Positions 22,330 through 22,931 of a DNA stretch of 22,931 nt are shown here, one piece after another (the stretch's first letter is position 1; every line of letters starts with the position of its first letter). The position numbers were made by a program, and so were the translations under genes. Location: NCBI GenBank assembly GCA_946480825.1, contig CAMLLG010000063.1, forward strand, positions 1-22,931. Reading direction: 5' to 3'. The DNA comes from an uncultured Lysobacteraceae bacterium. GTDB taxonomy: Bacteria; Pseudomonadota; Gammaproteobacteria; Xanthomonadales; Xanthomonadaceae. The notes beneath the pieces were generated by a model. The model saw only the letters and a program-made list of their open reading frames with translations, was not told the origin of the DNA and searched no databases.

Positions 22330-22931
22330 TCAGACCTGTCGCGCCAGCATCATCTTCTTGATTTCGCCGATCGCCTGCGCCGGATTCAGGCCCTTCGGAC
22401 AGGTCCGCGCGCAGTTCATGATGGTGTGGCAACGATAGAGTTTGAACGGATCTTCGAGATCGTCGAGGCGCGCGCCGGTGTCCTCGTCGCGGCTGTCGAT
22501 CAGCCAGCGATAGGCCTGCAGCAGGATCGCCGGGCCGAGGTAACGGTCGCCGTTCCACCAATAGCTCGGGCAGCTGGTGCTGCAGCAGGCGCAGAGGATG
22601 CATTCGTACAGGCCATCGAGCTTGGCGCGGTCTTCCTTCGACTGCAGCCGCTCCTTGTCCGGCGGCGGCGGGGTCTGGGTGCGGATCCACGGCTTGATCG
22701 ATGCGTATTGCGCGTAGAAATGGGTGAGATCGGGCACCAGATCCTTGATCACCGGCATGTGCGGCAGCGGATAGATCGGCACTTCCTTCTTCGAACAATC
22801 GTCGATGGCCTTGGTGCAGGCCAGCGTGTTGGTGCCGTCGATGTTCATCGCGCACGAACCGCAGATGCCTTCGCGACAGGAGCGGCGGAAGGTCAGCGTC
22901 GGGTCGATCTCGTTCTTGATCTTGATCAGCG
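22330..22931 (-). CDS. sdhB: Succinate dehydrogenase iron-sulfur subunit SdhB (5' end cut off)
   Basis: The C-terminal 200 or so residues of SdhB; the gene runs off the window edge, so roughly the first 60 residues are missing. The 2Fe-2S ligands are visible in the CREGICGSC segment (upstream of 22849) and in TLAC. The 4Fe-4S and 3Fe-4S ligands appear in [12 protein letters not shown] and in [17 protein letters not shown]. The conserved [12 protein letters not shown] supports quinone-reactive SDH. It passes electrons from SdhA flavin to ubiquinone. The catalytic and membrane subunits would lie beyond the right edge on the same strand. Confidence 0.97.
   Translation of the reverse strand, partial: LIKIKNEIDPTLTFRRSCREGICGSCAMNIDGTNTLACTKAIDDCSKKEVPIYPLPHMPVIKDLVPDLTHFYAQYASIKPWIRTQTPPPPDKERLQSKEDRAKLDGLYECILCACCSTSCPSYWWNGDRYLGPAILLQAYRWLIDSRDEDTGARLDDLEDPFKLYRCHTIMNCARTCPKGLNPAQAIGEIKKMMLARQV

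Overview
The window is about 23 kb of high-GC bacterial chromosome with densely packed genes. Gene content and order suggest a gammaproteobacterium of the Xanthomonadaceae (Lysobacter/Luteimonas/Xanthomonas relatives). The pointers are an sdhB...sdhE-ygfX-lolC-lolD order, a VirB7 lipoprotein with an N0-like domain as in the Xanthomonas type IV secretion system, CreBCD, RlmJ and Mfd. The family assignment is inferred from protein family recognition; no search was run.

Left part (1-5850, all on the minus strand): a cre block reads creB, creC, creD and a small membrane-anchored protein, and ends at a strong hairpin (1600-1632). A GNAT acetyltransferase overlapping a nitrilase-superfamily hydrolase follows. 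A textbook cre/blr tag (TTCAC-N6-TTCAC, read on the minus strand) lies 66 bp upstream of the creD start, so the CreBC two-component system probably activates creD directly.

Middle part (5977-13022, mostly plus strand): rlmJ (23S rRNA m6A2030 methyltransferase), a DUF808 membrane protein, an MmcQ/YjbR protein on the minus strand, a stand-alone Pat-like GNAT, mfd (transcription-repair coupling factor) and a SixA-like lipoprotein phosphatase whose start overlaps the mfd stop.

Right-centre (13070-17973, minus strand): five intact type IV secretion genes in the order virB7-virB8-virB9-virB10-virB11. They sit directly between housekeeping loci. No virB1-virB6, no virB4 ATPase, no pilin and no virD4 is present, and no integrase, tRNA or insertion sequence is visible. 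VirB8 carries an unusual tail of about 110 residues rich in Pro, Gly and Gln. A strong intrinsic terminator lies between virB10 and virB11, and the block is preceded by 527 bp of non-coding DNA with a sigma70-like promoter. This is the most unusual part of the window.

Right end (18501-22931, minus strand): the tail of a succinate dehydrogenase operon. sdhB (cut by the window edge) is followed by a DUF2059-like secreted protein, a MAPEG protein, sdhE (SDH flavinylation factor), ygfX, lolC and lolD. Junctions are tight or overlapping, suggesting one long transcript linking respiration to lipoprotein export.
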